A stretch of 64,000 nt of DNA from Bifidobacterium sp. ESL0732 (GTDB lineage Bacteria; Actinomycetota; Actinomycetes; Actinomycetales; Bifidobacteriaceae). The translations under genes were made by a program, and so were the position numbers. Below are positions 9,016 through 17,768 of this stretch, in pieces (position 1 is the stretch's first letter; each line of letters starts with the position of its first letter). The DNA is taken from positions 434,001-498,000 of the forward strand of contig NZ_CP113920.1 in the NCBI RefSeq assembly GCF_029395535.1, read 5' to 3'. A model generated the notes under the pieces. It saw only the letters and a list, made by a program, of their open reading frames with translations. It had not been told where the DNA came from and did not search any database.

Positions 9016-10398
9016 ATGGGTCAGGTGAAAGGTTTGTCGCAGCAGCAAGCGCAGGACGATGGCAACGAGGCCGAAGTCTTGCGCAAAGGCATTCACAACA
9101 GCGCGACCCCGATTCGCGTGGGTCTGCTCGGTGTGGGAACGGTCGGCTCCCAAGTCGCCAGAATTCTGGCCGAGCAGAAAGAGGAGCTTCAGCAGCGCAT
9201 TGGCCAGCCGCTCGTGATCTCCGGCATCGCTTGCCGCGACCCGAAAAAGGTCACTTTCCCTTGGATCGATAAAACGCTGCTCACCACCGACACCAAATAC
9301 GTTGCCAGTCATAGTGATATTTTGGTCGAACTCATGGGTGGACTCGAGCCCGCGCGTACGCTGGTTCTGAAGGCGCTCGACAGCGGTGCTTCTGTGGTTA
9401 CCGCCAACAAGGCGTTGCTCGCGAAATATGGCCCCGAAATCTATCGCGCGGCCGAGGAAGACGGCGTTGATATCTACTTCGAGGCGGCTGTGGGTGGCGC
9501 GATTCCGCTGATTCGCCCCCTGCGTGAGTCGTTGGTCGGCGACAAAGTGACCAGCGTTTTGGGTATCCTCAATGGCACCACCAACTACATTCTTGACGAA
9601 ATGACCACCAAGGGTCTTGATTTTGAAGTCGCTTTGAAGGATGCGCAGGCCAAGGGTTACGCCGAAGCCGACCCGACCGGCGACATCGAGGGTGAAGACG
9701 CGGCGAACAAGGCCGCTATTGTCGCCTCGCTTGCGTTCCATACCCCGGTGAGCATCGATGACGTCACCATGGAAGGTATTACAAATATTACCGCCGATGA
9801 TATTGCGTTGGCACAGGCCGAGCACAAAGTCATCAAGTTGCTTGCCGTCGTGATCAACGGCGAAAACGGCGTTTCCGCGCGCGTCTATCCGGCGCTTATT
9901 CCCGATGACCACCCGCTTGCCAGCGTCCATGGCAGCTACAACGCCGCGTTCGTGCATGCGCAGGCCGCCGACGATCTGATGTTCTACGGCCGCGGTGCGG
10001 GCGGCGCTCCCACGGCATCGGCCGTCATGGGCGACATCGTCACTGTAGCGCGTCACATTGTGCAAGGTGCCACTGGCCCGCAGATTTCGACGTACCAAAA
10101 ACTGTCCAAGGCCCCGTTGAGCTCGTCCCACGCTGCGTTCGCCGTGCGGTTCTGCATCTGCGACCGGCCCGGCATTCTCGCCGCGATTTCCAAGACTTTC
10201 GCCGACCACAACGTCTCCATCAACGGCATCAACCAGGATTTGAAGCCTACCCCGCACGATCCCGGCTATTCCGGCGAGCTGCAGACCTTGCGCGTCGTGA
10301 CGCACCAGTGCAACGAAAGTACCTTGCGCGAAACGGTCGATGACGTCTGCAAGTTCGATTTCGTGATAGGTGAGCCTTCGATATTGCGTGAAATGTAG
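9016..10398 (+). CDS. hom: Homoserine dehydrogenase
   Basis: Reduces aspartate-4-semialdehyde to homoserine with NAD(P)H, the branch point to threonine and methionine. The N-terminal Rossmann motif GLLGVGTVGSQVARIL is preceded by about 30 variable residues. The catalytic domain has GLEPARTLVLKAL, TANKALLA, EAAVGGAIPLIRPLRESL and the family signature NGTTNYILDEM. A C-terminal ACT domain (RFCICDRPGILAAISKTF), the usual site of threonine feedback, is present. 460 residues fits the ACT-containing class. The start at 9016 has GGGAGA a few bases before the ATG; the frame is open to a TTG at 8998 without a better ribosome site. It is followed by thrB after 231 bases. Confidence 0.97.
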   Translation: MGQVKGLSQQQAQDDGNEAEVLRKGIHNSATPIRVGLLGVGTVGSQVARILAEQKEELQQRIGQPLVISGIACRDPKKVTFPWIDKTLLTTDTKYVASHSDILVELMGGLEPARTLVLKALDSGASVVTANKALLAKYGPEIYRAAEEDGVDIYFEAAVGGAIPLIRPLRESLVGDKVTSVLGILNGTTNYILDEMTTKGLDFEVALKDAQAKGYAEADPTGDIEGEDAANKAAIVASLAFHTPVSIDDVTMEGITNITADDIALAQAEHKVIKLLAVVINGENGVSARVYPALIPDDHPLASVHGSYNAAFVHAQAADDLMFYGRGAGGAPTASAVMGDIVTVARHIVQGATGPQISTYQKLSKAPLSSSHAAFAVRFCICDRPGILAAISKTFADHNVSINGINQDLKPTPHDPGYSGELQTLRVVTHQCNESTLRETVDDVCKFDFVIGEPSILREM

Positions 10399-10444
10399 GG
10401 CTTGGCTTCGTTATCGCTTCGCTTCGCTTCGTTTGAAGTCTTAG

Positions 10445-10475
10445 ACCCGCGTTCGTTTCCTCACGATACGCGGGT
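10445..10475 (+). terminator. Stem-loop between hom and thrB
   Basis: ACCCGCGT / ACGCGGGT inverted arms with a 15-base loop, 46 bases after the hom stop. There is no clear T-run, so it may be a weak terminator or processing site. Confidence 0.4.
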
Positions 10476-10629
10476 TGCTTATAGACTATTGGCTGCAGGC
10501 TTGCCGGTTTGAAAAGCCACAAGTGGATGATCCTCAACCGTGGGCATTGTTTGCCGTGTCCGTGACAATGGCGTTATTCTGTTGCTATCGGTTGGTGATA
10601 GACGATAGGTATGAGGCGAGGAGACGATT

Positions 10630-11883
10630 ATGGCAGGGATGACACCGAAAGTTCGGCAGGTCAAGGTGCGTGTGCCCGCCACGAGTGCGAATCTGGGTTC
10701 CGGCTTCGACACCGTCGGTTTGGCGCTGGATTATCACGACGAGCTTACATTTACTATCAATGAAAATGAACCGGTCGGTAATCAAGACAACCCCGATAGC
10801 CGAGGCAATGGCAATAACGCCACCGCCTTTTCCGACACCACCGCCAAAGTCATTATCCACGGCGAAGGCGAGGACACGTTGCCCCGAGACGAGACACACT
10901 TGGTGGTTTCGGCCTTCCGTCGCGCGTGCGAGGCGTTCGGTCTGCGCCGTTTCGGTTTCACTTTAGAGGCGCAGAACAATATTCCGCAGGCGCGCGGCAT
11001 GGGTTCATCGGCCGAGGCCATCGTTGCCGGCATCGCCGCGGCAGCTGCTTTCGCGCAAGGCGACGCCGATTTCAATCGTGAGACGATTTTCCAGATGGCT
11101 GCTTCCATGGAAGGCCATCCCGACAACGTTGCCCCCGCGGTTTACGGCGGACTCACGGTTTCGTGGAATTTCGAGACTGCGGAAGGCGTTGGTTCCGTAG
11201 GCATCCCCGGCGGCGAACCGCTGCGAGCTGGCTTCCATACGGTCAACTATCCGGTTTCCCGTGCCATGACCGCCGCCGTCTTCGTCCCCGATTTCGAGCT
11301 TTCCACGCAGAAGTCGCGCGAGGCCCTGCCGCAAAAGCTGCCATATAAGGATGCGGTGTTCAATATCTCCCGCGTTGCGTTGCTCCCAGCGGCGATGAAT
11401 CCGACAAGTCTTGTCAACGATTCCGTCAGCCAGTTACAAGGCAATGAATCATCCATTCGCGATAATCGTAGCAATCCTGATTTAAACGAGACTTCTACCG
11501 GTAGCAATCTTCAATCCCGTCACGGGAGCAACGCACACGGTGATTCGGTTTTCCAAACTCAGCAGGATCAGCCCGGCGATAATCGCGCCGTCGCTTCACG
11601 TTCGAACGCCTTGCTTTTCGCCGCTACGCAAGACAGGCTTCACCAGCCCTATCGCAAAGGACTAATGCCACCTTCTTGGAAGCTCATCGAAATGTTGCGC
11701 GGCAAGGGTTTCGCCGCCGCGGTCTCTGGAGCCGGCCCGTGCGTGTTGGTTCTCCACTACGGCGATGCTTCAAAGCAAATCGACGAGATCGCCGCCCCCC
11801 AGCTCAAAAGCGGCCACTGGCGCGTCCTCCATCTCCCCGTCAGCGCGCAAGGCGTTCAGGTCGATCCAATTTATCATGTCTGA
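10630..11883 (+). CDS. thrB: Homoserine kinase
   Basis: GHMP kinase that phosphorylates homoserine with ATP in threonine synthesis. Motif 1 is VRVPATSANLGSGFDTVG, the ATP-binding loop is PQARGMGSSAEAIVAG and motif 3 is AAVSGAGPCVLVL. The protein has 417 residues, clearly longer than the usual 300-350. Two polar insertions explain this: a short one after the first strands (residues about 45-70) and a long Ser/Asn/Gln-rich one at about residues 258-325 that looks disordered. The ATG at 10630 follows a purine-rich GAGGAGACG. Probably co-transcribed with, or just downstream of, hom. The 3' end overlaps the ATG of a toxin pseudogene. Confidence 0.95.
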   Translation: MAGMTPKVRQVKVRVPATSANLGSGFDTVGLALDYHDELTFTINENEPVGNQDNPDSRGNGNNATAFSDTTAKVIIHGEGEDTLPRDETHLVVSAFRRACEAFGLRRFGFTLEAQNNIPQARGMGSSAEAIVAGIAAAAAFAQGDADFNRETIFQMAASMEGHPDNVAPAVYGGLTVSWNFETAEGVGSVGIPGGEPLRAGFHTVNYPVSRAMTAAVFVPDFELSTQKSREALPQKLPYKDAVFNISRVALLPAAMNPTSLVNDSVSQLQGNESSIRDNRSNPDLNETSTGSNLQSRHGSNAHGDSVFQTQQDQPGDNRAVASRSNALLFAATQDRLHQPYRKGLMPPSWKLIEMLRGKGFAAAVSGAGPCVLVLHYGDASKQIDEIAAPQLKSGHWRVLHLPVSAQGVQVDPIYHV

Positions 11884-12128
11884 GATGCTGAAGCGTCTGA
11901 AGCGCAAGTACTACGACATGGCTCGGCTGTATGAGGTCTTTCACATCCTTGCCCAAGGCGATGCCGTAACGTTGCGCCGCAGATACCGCGACCACCAACT
12001 CAAAGGGGAATCTTAAGCAGTACCTGGAGCTGCACATTGCCGCCGACTGGTTGCTGATTTATCGCATCGACGGCAAGGAGCTGCTCATCACCATGATGCG
12101 TTCCGGGAGCCACGACGATCTGTTGTAG
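11876..12128 (+). pseudogene. YafQ/RelE-type mRNA interferase toxin, frameshifted and 5' truncated
   Basis: Frame one gives MLKRLKRKYYDMARL... up to RYRDHQLKG and then stops. Moving one base in the GGGG run at 12005-12008 continues the family: NLKQYLELHIAADWLLIYR, then ELLITMMRSGSHDDLL and a stop at 12126-12128. RDHxLKG, HIxxDWLLIYR and the RxGSHxDLF-like end are YafQ hallmarks. The usual N-terminal strand and helix are missing because the reading frame begins inside the end of thrB. No antitoxin gene is seen next to it. A one-base insertion is the simplest cause; a sequencing error in the G-run is possible, but the lost N-terminus argues for a true remnant. Confidence 0.8.
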
Positions 12129-12259
12129 GCTCCTTGAACAAGGTGCTTATTGGATGGCCGTTTCCATGGGCTTACTCAGGGTGTCCGTCGTGTTTTTTTA
12201 GACTTGAGGTCATGTATCGCGTCTGAGGTTGGGCGTGTGCGTTGTGGTGATCGGTACGG

Positions 12260-12681
12260 GTGCGGTTCCCGGTAATAAGTGGTGACAAGACGACCCACGT
12301 CGGTGCGGTCGCCGAGCAGGGTGATACGGTGACGGTGACCTGGCCTGCCGGCTCAACTACTGCCACGTCTACCGGCACCACAAATTCGAGGGGAACTTCA
12401 GTATCACGATTCCTGGCGACGTGCTGCTCAACGGCGATGCGAGCCTGAAGGTTCAGGATGCTCCCGCTTCGGATGTCCCGACGTTGACCGGTACCGGTTC
12501 GCCCAACGTCTCGGTGCCCTCACCGCTAGAAGTCACCGCCGAAACGGTGTCTGTACTGCCGCTGACCGGCGACGCGAAATCGTGGTGGACGCAGCCCTGG
12601 TTCTACGCGCTTTTCGCCGCCGCTGGCGTCGTGGTCGTCAACGCTATCTCCCGCCGACGTTCCCTACGCCATTCTGCGTAG
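12260..12681 (+). pseudogene. Remnant of an LPXTG-anchored surface protein
   Basis: The last 86 residues (12421-12681) end in a sortase signal LPLTG, a hydrophobic segment (WFYALFAAAGVVVVNAI) and an Arg-rich tail, as in wall-anchored proteins. Upstream, two frames carry plausible pieces: GAVAEQGDTVTVTWPAG in one frame (12305-12355), and KFEGNFSITIPGDVLLNGD in the other (about 12380-12440). A frameshift between them and loss of the 5' part leave a decayed tail. It lies next to the toxin pseudogene, so this gap appears to be a degenerating insertion region. The frame-switch point is inferred. Confidence 0.65.
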
Positions 12682-12872
12682 CTCACATAAACAAATAACT
12701 TTCTGAGTTTTCTTCCGATTATTCGCAGGGTTTAGAATGGGTCTATTGGTGCTTATTGTTTTTCATTTTTTGCTTTTTATATGATTTGACCTGACATGTG
12801 GCGCGGGATTTGGGTAGGGTAGACCTAGATACGTTCTATGCCGGTTGTGGCCGGTGAAATGTTTGGAGTGTT

Positions 12873-14492
12873 ATGTCGATTCCGCTGATTCTCGCCTCGC
12901 AGTCGCCTTCGCGGCGCAACGTGCTCAATTCTGCCGGCGTCAGTCCGACCATCCACGTCTCGCACGTCGATGAGCCGGCCGCCGTTGCTGCCGAGGCGAA
13001 GGCGCGTGGGGTGGCCGTTGACTCTCTGAGCTGCGAGCAGCGCGTGATGATTCTCGCGCAGGCCAAGGCGCAGAGTGTCTATCAGGCCTATCGGCAGGTT
13101 GCGCAGGCGGCTCGAAATGCCGGCGGCGAACAGGTTACCGCCTATCCGCTTGAGGCCGAAGGGCAGAACGATGATACCGCGGTCAAGTCGAGTATCACGA
13201 AACCCGCAAACGGTGATATGACGACGCTGACCCGCGATTTTTCGGACGTTTCCGTGCCGGTCGAGGCCGAGCCGATGAAGGAAGCCTTAGCTGAGCATCC
13301 GGGATTTGCCGATGCCGCAGTCGGCCCGCTGATTATCGGCTGTGATTCCATGTTCCTTTTCGACGGCGAGGCGTTGGGCAAGCCACATACCCCAGAGGTC
13401 GCGCGCGAGCGTCTCAGTGCGATGCGTGGCAAGTCTGGGGAGTTGTGGACCGGCCATTGCCTGATTGATTTCGCCACCGGCCGTCAGGAACTGGCTTCCA
13501 GCCATGCCACGGTGCGTTTCGGAGATTATTCCGACCGCGACATTGAGGCCTATATCGCGTCCGGCGAGCCGCTGGAAGTGGCCGGTTGCTTCACGTTGGA
13601 AGGACTTGGTGGCGCGTTTATCGACGGCGTCGACGGTGACCCAAGCGGTGTGCTCGGCCTGAGTCTGCCGCTATTGCGTCGCATGGTCGAAAAAATGGGT
13701 GTCGCTTGGACGGATTTGTGGAACGCCGGACTTGGCAAAGTCGCTGCGGCAAAGCTACAAATGCAGGCCGAGCCGCGAACTGCGAACAACGCTGGAACGA
13801 ATGATAGTTTCGATTCGGTATCGATAAATGCTGGAAATGTTGGAGTTAGTGACGAGGCACTATCTGTTACAGGCAAATCCCAAGTAGATACCGGCAAAAT
13901 CAAGTCCAGCATGAAGGCGAAAGCTGTTGTTGCTGCCGCCAGAGCAAAGGCCAAGGCACAGGCCGCGTCGGTGGTTCCGCCAAAAGACAACGTCCATCAG
14001 CCCGGCGACGGTTGGGTAGAATGTGCCTGCGGTCGCCGTCATTGGGGATTGAACGGTGCAGCTGGCGTCCTGCTTGCCCATCGTAGTAAGGAAACCGGCG
14101 AAGTCACCGATATTGTAATGCAGCATCGTGCGATGTGGAGCGCAGAAGGCGGCACGTGGGGCATTCCGGGCGGTGCGCTCGCCGATGGTGAGAGCCCGAT
14201 CGAGGGTGCGTTGCGCGAAAGCTATGAGGAAGCCAACATCACCCCCGAGGATATCGAAGTCGTCGGCACCCATCGCGAGGAACATGGCCCGTGGGCCTAT
14301 ACCACGGTTTTCGCCTTCGAAAAGCCAGATCACGAGGTCAACCCGCACACTAATGACGACGAAAGCATGGAAATCGCTTGGGTTCCGGTCAGTGAGGTCC
14401 CCAAGCGCAAGCTCCTGACCGCGATGAACGCCGATTGGCCCCATTTCGTCGAACGTCTCAATATTCTGGCTGAGGATTACCGCAACAAGTAA
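12873..14492 (+). CDS. Fused Maf nucleotide pyrophosphatase - NUDIX hydrolase
   Basis: Residues 1-290 form a Maf domain that hydrolyses non-canonical or excess NTPs: LILASQSPSRRNVL at the start, catalytic-acid region GCDSMF, LGKPHTPEVAR and the EPLEVAGCFTLEGLGG segment. It is interrupted by a polar insertion near residues 75-140. A Ser/Lys/Ala-rich linker (about 300-365) leads to a C-terminal NUDIX domain (about 370-539). This carries a complete Nudix box: G, five residues, E, seven residues, RE, two residues, EE (GGALADGESPIEGALRESYE followed by EA). It also has VECACGRRHWG before it. Both active sites look intact, so the product probably cleans two nucleotide pools. It is monocistronic and convergent with the downstream transporter gene. 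Confidence 0.9.
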   Translation: MSIPLILASQSPSRRNVLNSAGVSPTIHVSHVDEPAAVAAEAKARGVAVDSLSCEQRVMILAQAKAQSVYQAYRQVAQAARNAGGEQVTAYPLEAEGQNDDTAVKSSITKPANGDMTTLTRDFSDVSVPVEAEPMKEALAEHPGFADAAVGPLIIGCDSMFLFDGEALGKPHTPEVARERLSAMRGKSGELWTGHCLIDFATGRQELASSHATVRFGDYSDRDIEAYIASGEPLEVAGCFTLEGLGGAFIDGVDGDPSGVLGLSLPLLRRMVEKMGVAWTDLWNAGLGKVAAAKLQMQAEPRTANNAGTNDSFDSVSINAGNVGVSDEALSVTGKSQVDTGKIKSSMKAKAVVAAARAKAKAQAASVVPPKDNVHQPGDGWVECACGRRHWGLNGAAGVLLAHRSKETGEVTDIVMQHRAMWSAEGGTWGIPGGALADGESPIEGALRESYEEANITPEDIEVVGTHREEHGPWAYTTVFAFEKPDHEVNPHTNDDESMEIAWVPVSEVPKRKLLTAMNADWPHFVERLNILAEDYRNK

Positions 14493-14864
14493 TCAGCATT
14501 TTGATTCGCACCTCTAAAGGCTGAATGCAAACTTACGTTTGATTTGCATAGCTTGTATTTGATATATCGTCGGTTCCTGGAATTGAGCATGAGCGGCATT
14601 CGATGCAGTCAGTCTTCACGTTTGCAGCATCGAGCGTGAAATGAGAGTATTTAAAGGTTCAGTGCTGCGTTGGCATATCGCATCCAAGCAAGAATCGCAG
14701 AATGGTGCGCGTTTAAAAATGCCAATTGTTGCATTTACAACAGGGAGTGTTTTATTTTCCTTAGACGCTTCTCAATGCTGTGTCTTTACAGTACCGATAC
14801 GCCGATAATCAATTTAGAGGTTTCACTGCTACTTAAGTGACGGACAGAATCCTGCTCCCACTTC
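14493..14864. other. Convergent intergenic region without a gene
   Basis: No convincing reading frame. A small inverted repeat ATGCAAA..TTTGCAT (about 14524-14550) lies soon after the Maf-NUDIX stop. Composition is more AT-rich than the neighbours. No repeat array like those elsewhere was seen. Confidence 0.5.
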
Positions 14865-15806
14865 TCAGCTCAGAAGCGCGGCGATGATAGCGATGACGAT
14901 AGGGCTGGAAATCGTGGAAATCAGCACGCCGTCACGCGCGAAAGTCATGCCGACGTTGTAGCGAGCCGCGTAATTGTAAACGTTCTGGCCGGCGGGCAGG
15001 GCCGCGAGTACGACGCAGGCGTAGAGTACCTTTCCGCGGAAGCCCATGATGAAGAACGCGATGAGGAAAGCGATGAACGGCATCACCACGTTCTTCAGAA
15101 TCGTAACCCCGATGACGGCGGAACGCGAGCTCTTGTTCTGCATCGGCTTGGTGCCGTGCAGCGACATGCCGAACGCCATCAGGATCATCGGAATGGCCGC
15201 TTGGCCGATCATGTTGACCGGATCATAAATGAATTTCGGGATTGGGTAGAAACCGATCCACGAGGTAATCGCCGCCACGAGAATTCCGCCCAGCGAGCCA
15301 ATCAGCAGCGGTTGGTGCAACGGCTGCATCAGCGCCTTCTTCACCGACATCTTGCCGGTGGTCGTGTAGTCCAGAACCGTCAGCGCGATAGGCGTGAAAA
15401 TCGCCTGCTGCATCACCAGGATCGGTGCCACCAGAGCCCCATTGCCCAAAATGTAGGTGGCGATCGGCAGGCCGATATTGTTGGAATTCAGATAGAGCGA
15501 ATTGAGTGCGCCGACCGTCGCGTCCGCGGCTCCCATATGGTAGAAAAGCTTGTTGAGAATCAGGAAAAGCCCGCCCACGGCCAGAGCGGAGAAGAACGCG
15601 ACGAAAATCGAGGGATGGAAGATTTCCATGATCGGTTCTTTGGAAAGGATAGCAAACATCAAAAACGGGTTGGTTACGAAGAACGCGTAGCGGTTCAGAA
15701 CCATCTGCGCCGTCGAGCCGCCGATGTTGAAACGCGCCGCTACGTAGCCAGTTCCGATGATGATGGCGATGACCACAAACCCCTGCATCGCGCTCAGCAA
15801 ACCCAT
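14865..15806 (-). CDS. AEC (auxin efflux carrier) family transporter
   Basis: 313 residues with about ten hydrophobic helices in two halves, the size and pattern of bacterial AEC permeases. Helix 1 is GFVVIAIIIGTGYVAARF. The first half carries the family-typical NSLYLNSNNIGLPIATYILG (Asn/Gly-rich broken helix, near residues 100-120). The second half has the matching broken helix VVLAALPAGQNVYNYAARY (about 270-290). Relatives export or import small carboxylates such as malate, but the substrate cannot be told here. It is divergent from dapE, with 282 bases between them, and is transcribed alone. Confidence 0.88.
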   Translation of the reverse strand: MGLLSAMQGFVVIAIIIGTGYVAARFNIGGSTAQMVLNRYAFFVTNPFLMFAILSKEPIMEIFHPSIFVAFFSALAVGGLFLILNKLFYHMGAADATVGALNSLYLNSNNIGLPIATYILGNGALVAPILVMQQAIFTPIALTVLDYTTTGKMSVKKALMQPLHQPLLIGSLGGILVAAITSWIGFYPIPKFIYDPVNMIGQAAIPMILMAFGMSLHGTKPMQNKSSRSAVIGVTILKNVVMPFIAFLIAFFIMGFRGKVLYACVVLAALPAGQNVYNYAARYNVGMTFARDGVLISTISSPIVIAIIAALLS

Positions 15807-15925
15807 AAATCTCTCCCTTGGCCGTGGCCTACATCAACTATGCTTGCCTCAACCCTTAATATAGGCTTGTTAGCCGCGATTTGTGAAGACCTGTCTCAGA
15901 ACATAATCAGTTGAAAATCATCATT

Positions 15926-15951
15926 CGGTATATTTTATCGGTATATTTTAT
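15926..15951. repeat. Tandem 13-bp direct repeat in the AEC/dapE divergent promoter region
   Basis: CGGTATATTTTAT occurs twice back to back in the AT-rich spacer between two divergent genes. It may be a regulator site or promoter duplication. Confidence 0.5.
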
Positions 15952-16088
15952 GTGTTATCGAGGGGATGTCGTTAAAGGAAAATCTGGCAATGCGTATTTC
16001 ACGCTGGGTTAAATATGTATTACACAAATAGTCTGCTCGGATTTGGAGGATGCGTGAAATCCGGCTGTGGGTCCGCTAGGATGAAACC

Positions 16089-17282
16089 ATGAGTTTGACT
16101 ATTGAGCAGGGAACCGCGCGGAAGGCTGCGTTGAACCTATTATTTGACGGATTGATGAAGTCGTATTCCGTTTCGGACAATGAGACGGCGCTCGCCGATG
16201 ACGTGGAGGCGTTTCTGTGTGACCAGCCGCATCTGACGGTTCATCGTATGGGTGACACGGTGGTCGCCTCGACCTCGCTCGGTCGCGACCAGCGAGTCGT
16301 TCTCGCCGGCCATCTTGACACGGTTCCGGTTATCGACAATTTTCCCCCGGTCTGGCTTGAGCCGGGTGACGAGCGTATCCGCGAGGACGTGGCGGCGAAA
16401 GCGGAACCTGACGAACGCGTGATGTTCGGTCGCGGGGCTACCGATATGAAGGCCAGCGACGCCGTGATGCTTTATCTCGCGGCAACGATGACGAACCCGA
16501 AATACGACCTTACCTATGTTTTCTATGATCACGAGGAAGTCGTGGCTGAGAAAAACGGCCTGGGCAAAGTGGCAAAGGCCCATCCTGATTGGATACAGGG
16601 TGATTTCGCCATCATCGGCGAGCCCACCGATTGTGGCATCGAAGGCGGCTGCAACGGCACCATGCGCTTCGACGTCGTCACCCACGGTGTGGCCGCTCAT
16701 TCCGCTCGCGCATGGATGGGTGAAAACGCCATCCACAAGGCGGCCAAGGCTCTCGATCGGCTTGCCGCCTACGTTCCGAAGGACATTGAGGTGGATGGCC
16801 TGACCTATCGCGAAGGCGTCAACGCCACGCTGATTTCTGGCGGTAAAGGTACTAACGTCATCCCCGACGAATGCCGTATCCATGTCAACTATCGTTTTGC
16901 GCCCGACAAGGATTTGCCCGCCGCCAAAGCGTTGATGATGGGTGCTGACGCCGGTGCTGAGATAGGCAACGGCGAGCATAAGGCCACCGGTGGTATGTTC
17001 GAAGGCTTCGATATCGAAATGAAGGACGAATCGCCGTCCGCACGCCCTGGCATGGATGCCCCTCTCGCGGTTTCCTTGGCCAAGCTGGTCGAGCAGAAGA
17101 CGGGACTTGCACCTCAGGCCAAGCTCGGTTGGACCGACGTCGCCCGCTTCTCGTCCATCGGCGTCCCCGCCGTCAATCTCGGCGCAGGTTCCCCGCTTTT
17201 GGCCCACAAAGCCGACGAACAGATTCCCGAAAGCCAGCTCACGTTGCTTGACGATATTCTTGAAGGATGGCTAGCTCGGTAA
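16089..17282 (+). CDS. dapE: Succinyl-diaminopimelate desuccinylase
   Basis: Zn-dependent M20 peptidase-fold enzyme that releases succinate from N-succinyl-LL-diaminopimelate for lysine and peptidoglycan. Metal-site segments are visible in order: LAGHLDTVPV (His, catalytic Asp), GRGATDMKASDAVML (bridging Asp), YDHEEV (catalytic Glu pair), EPTDCGIEGGCNGT, and a C-terminal His in SPLLAHKADE. The dimerisation (lid) domain is the middle part containing HGVAAHSARAWMGENAIHK. 397 residues fits the actinobacterial class. The start ATG follows the spacer shared with the AEC gene. Downstream lies a 62-bp-period palindrome array. Confidence 0.95.
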   Translation: MSLTIEQGTARKAALNLLFDGLMKSYSVSDNETALADDVEAFLCDQPHLTVHRMGDTVVASTSLGRDQRVVLAGHLDTVPVIDNFPPVWLEPGDERIREDVAAKAEPDERVMFGRGATDMKASDAVMLYLAATMTNPKYDLTYVFYDHEEVVAEKNGLGKVAKAHPDWIQGDFAIIGEPTDCGIEGGCNGTMRFDVVTHGVAAHSARAWMGENAIHKAAKALDRLAAYVPKDIEVDGLTYREGVNATLISGGKGTNVIPDECRIHVNYRFAPDKDLPAAKALMMGADAGAEIGNGEHKATGGMFEGFDIEMKDESPSARPGMDAPLAVSLAKLVEQKTGLAPQAKLGWTDVARFSSIGVPAVNLGAGSPLLAHKADEQIPESQLTLLDDILEGWLAR

Positions 17283-17332
17283 AGCCTTATTACCTTTATT
17301 TTGTTCCCGTCATTGTTCCGTTTGAACCAATG

Positions 17333-17530
17333 TTGGCGCGCCAAGAAGCCCATAAAACAGGAAATAGATGTGAAATCTTCATTTTCCGGACTTCTTGGCG
17401 CGCCAAGAACCCCAAAATTTAAAGATATGATTGTAATTCTTCAATTTTCAGGCCTCTTGGCGCACCAAGAGGGCCATTTTTGCCGAAATTAAGATGATAT
17501 TTCCTTATTTCGGGCTTCTTGGCGCGCCAA
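17333..17530. repeat. 62-bp-period palindrome array after dapE (4 copies)
   Basis: The dyad TTGGCGCGCCAA (third copy TTGGCGCACCAA) starts at 17333, 17395, 17457 and 17519: exactly 62 bp each time. In copies 2-4 it extends to 14-18 bp (CTTCTTGG..CCAAGAA type). The intervening segments are not identical but share an AT-rich TTC-ATTTTC-like stretch before the next palindrome. The remainder of 17283-17768 contains the rne leader and no gene. Confidence 0.9.
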
Positions 17531-17768
17531 GACGATCGGTTTGGCTTTCTTTTTGCATACGTTGACGTATACTGAAGGTTGGTAATTCTGCAAGTTGCCG
17601 AATTCCGATGGCGTTGATCCCCTCGCGTGCTAATCCGCGGGTGCCGGTGTCCGCTGTCTGAACGTAATGACTTTTAGATTGCCGGCTACGAGCGCAAGTG
17701 TTGCGTGGCCGCGGTGAGAGCGCGGCGTGAGAGTCGTAGACGGCCAGATAAGCCGACATGATTGCAGC

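Noticed and set aside
14865-15914. Plus-strand reading frame of 252 residues at 15156-15914
   Set aside because: It lies opposite the AEC permease gene and is His/Arg/Gln-rich, a shadow of membrane-helix codons.
17333-17530. CRISPR array
   Set aside because: Repeats are only 12-18 bp and fully palindromic, spacers share sequence, and no cas genes are near. The same holds for the array at 26843-26980 and the 61-bp arrays.
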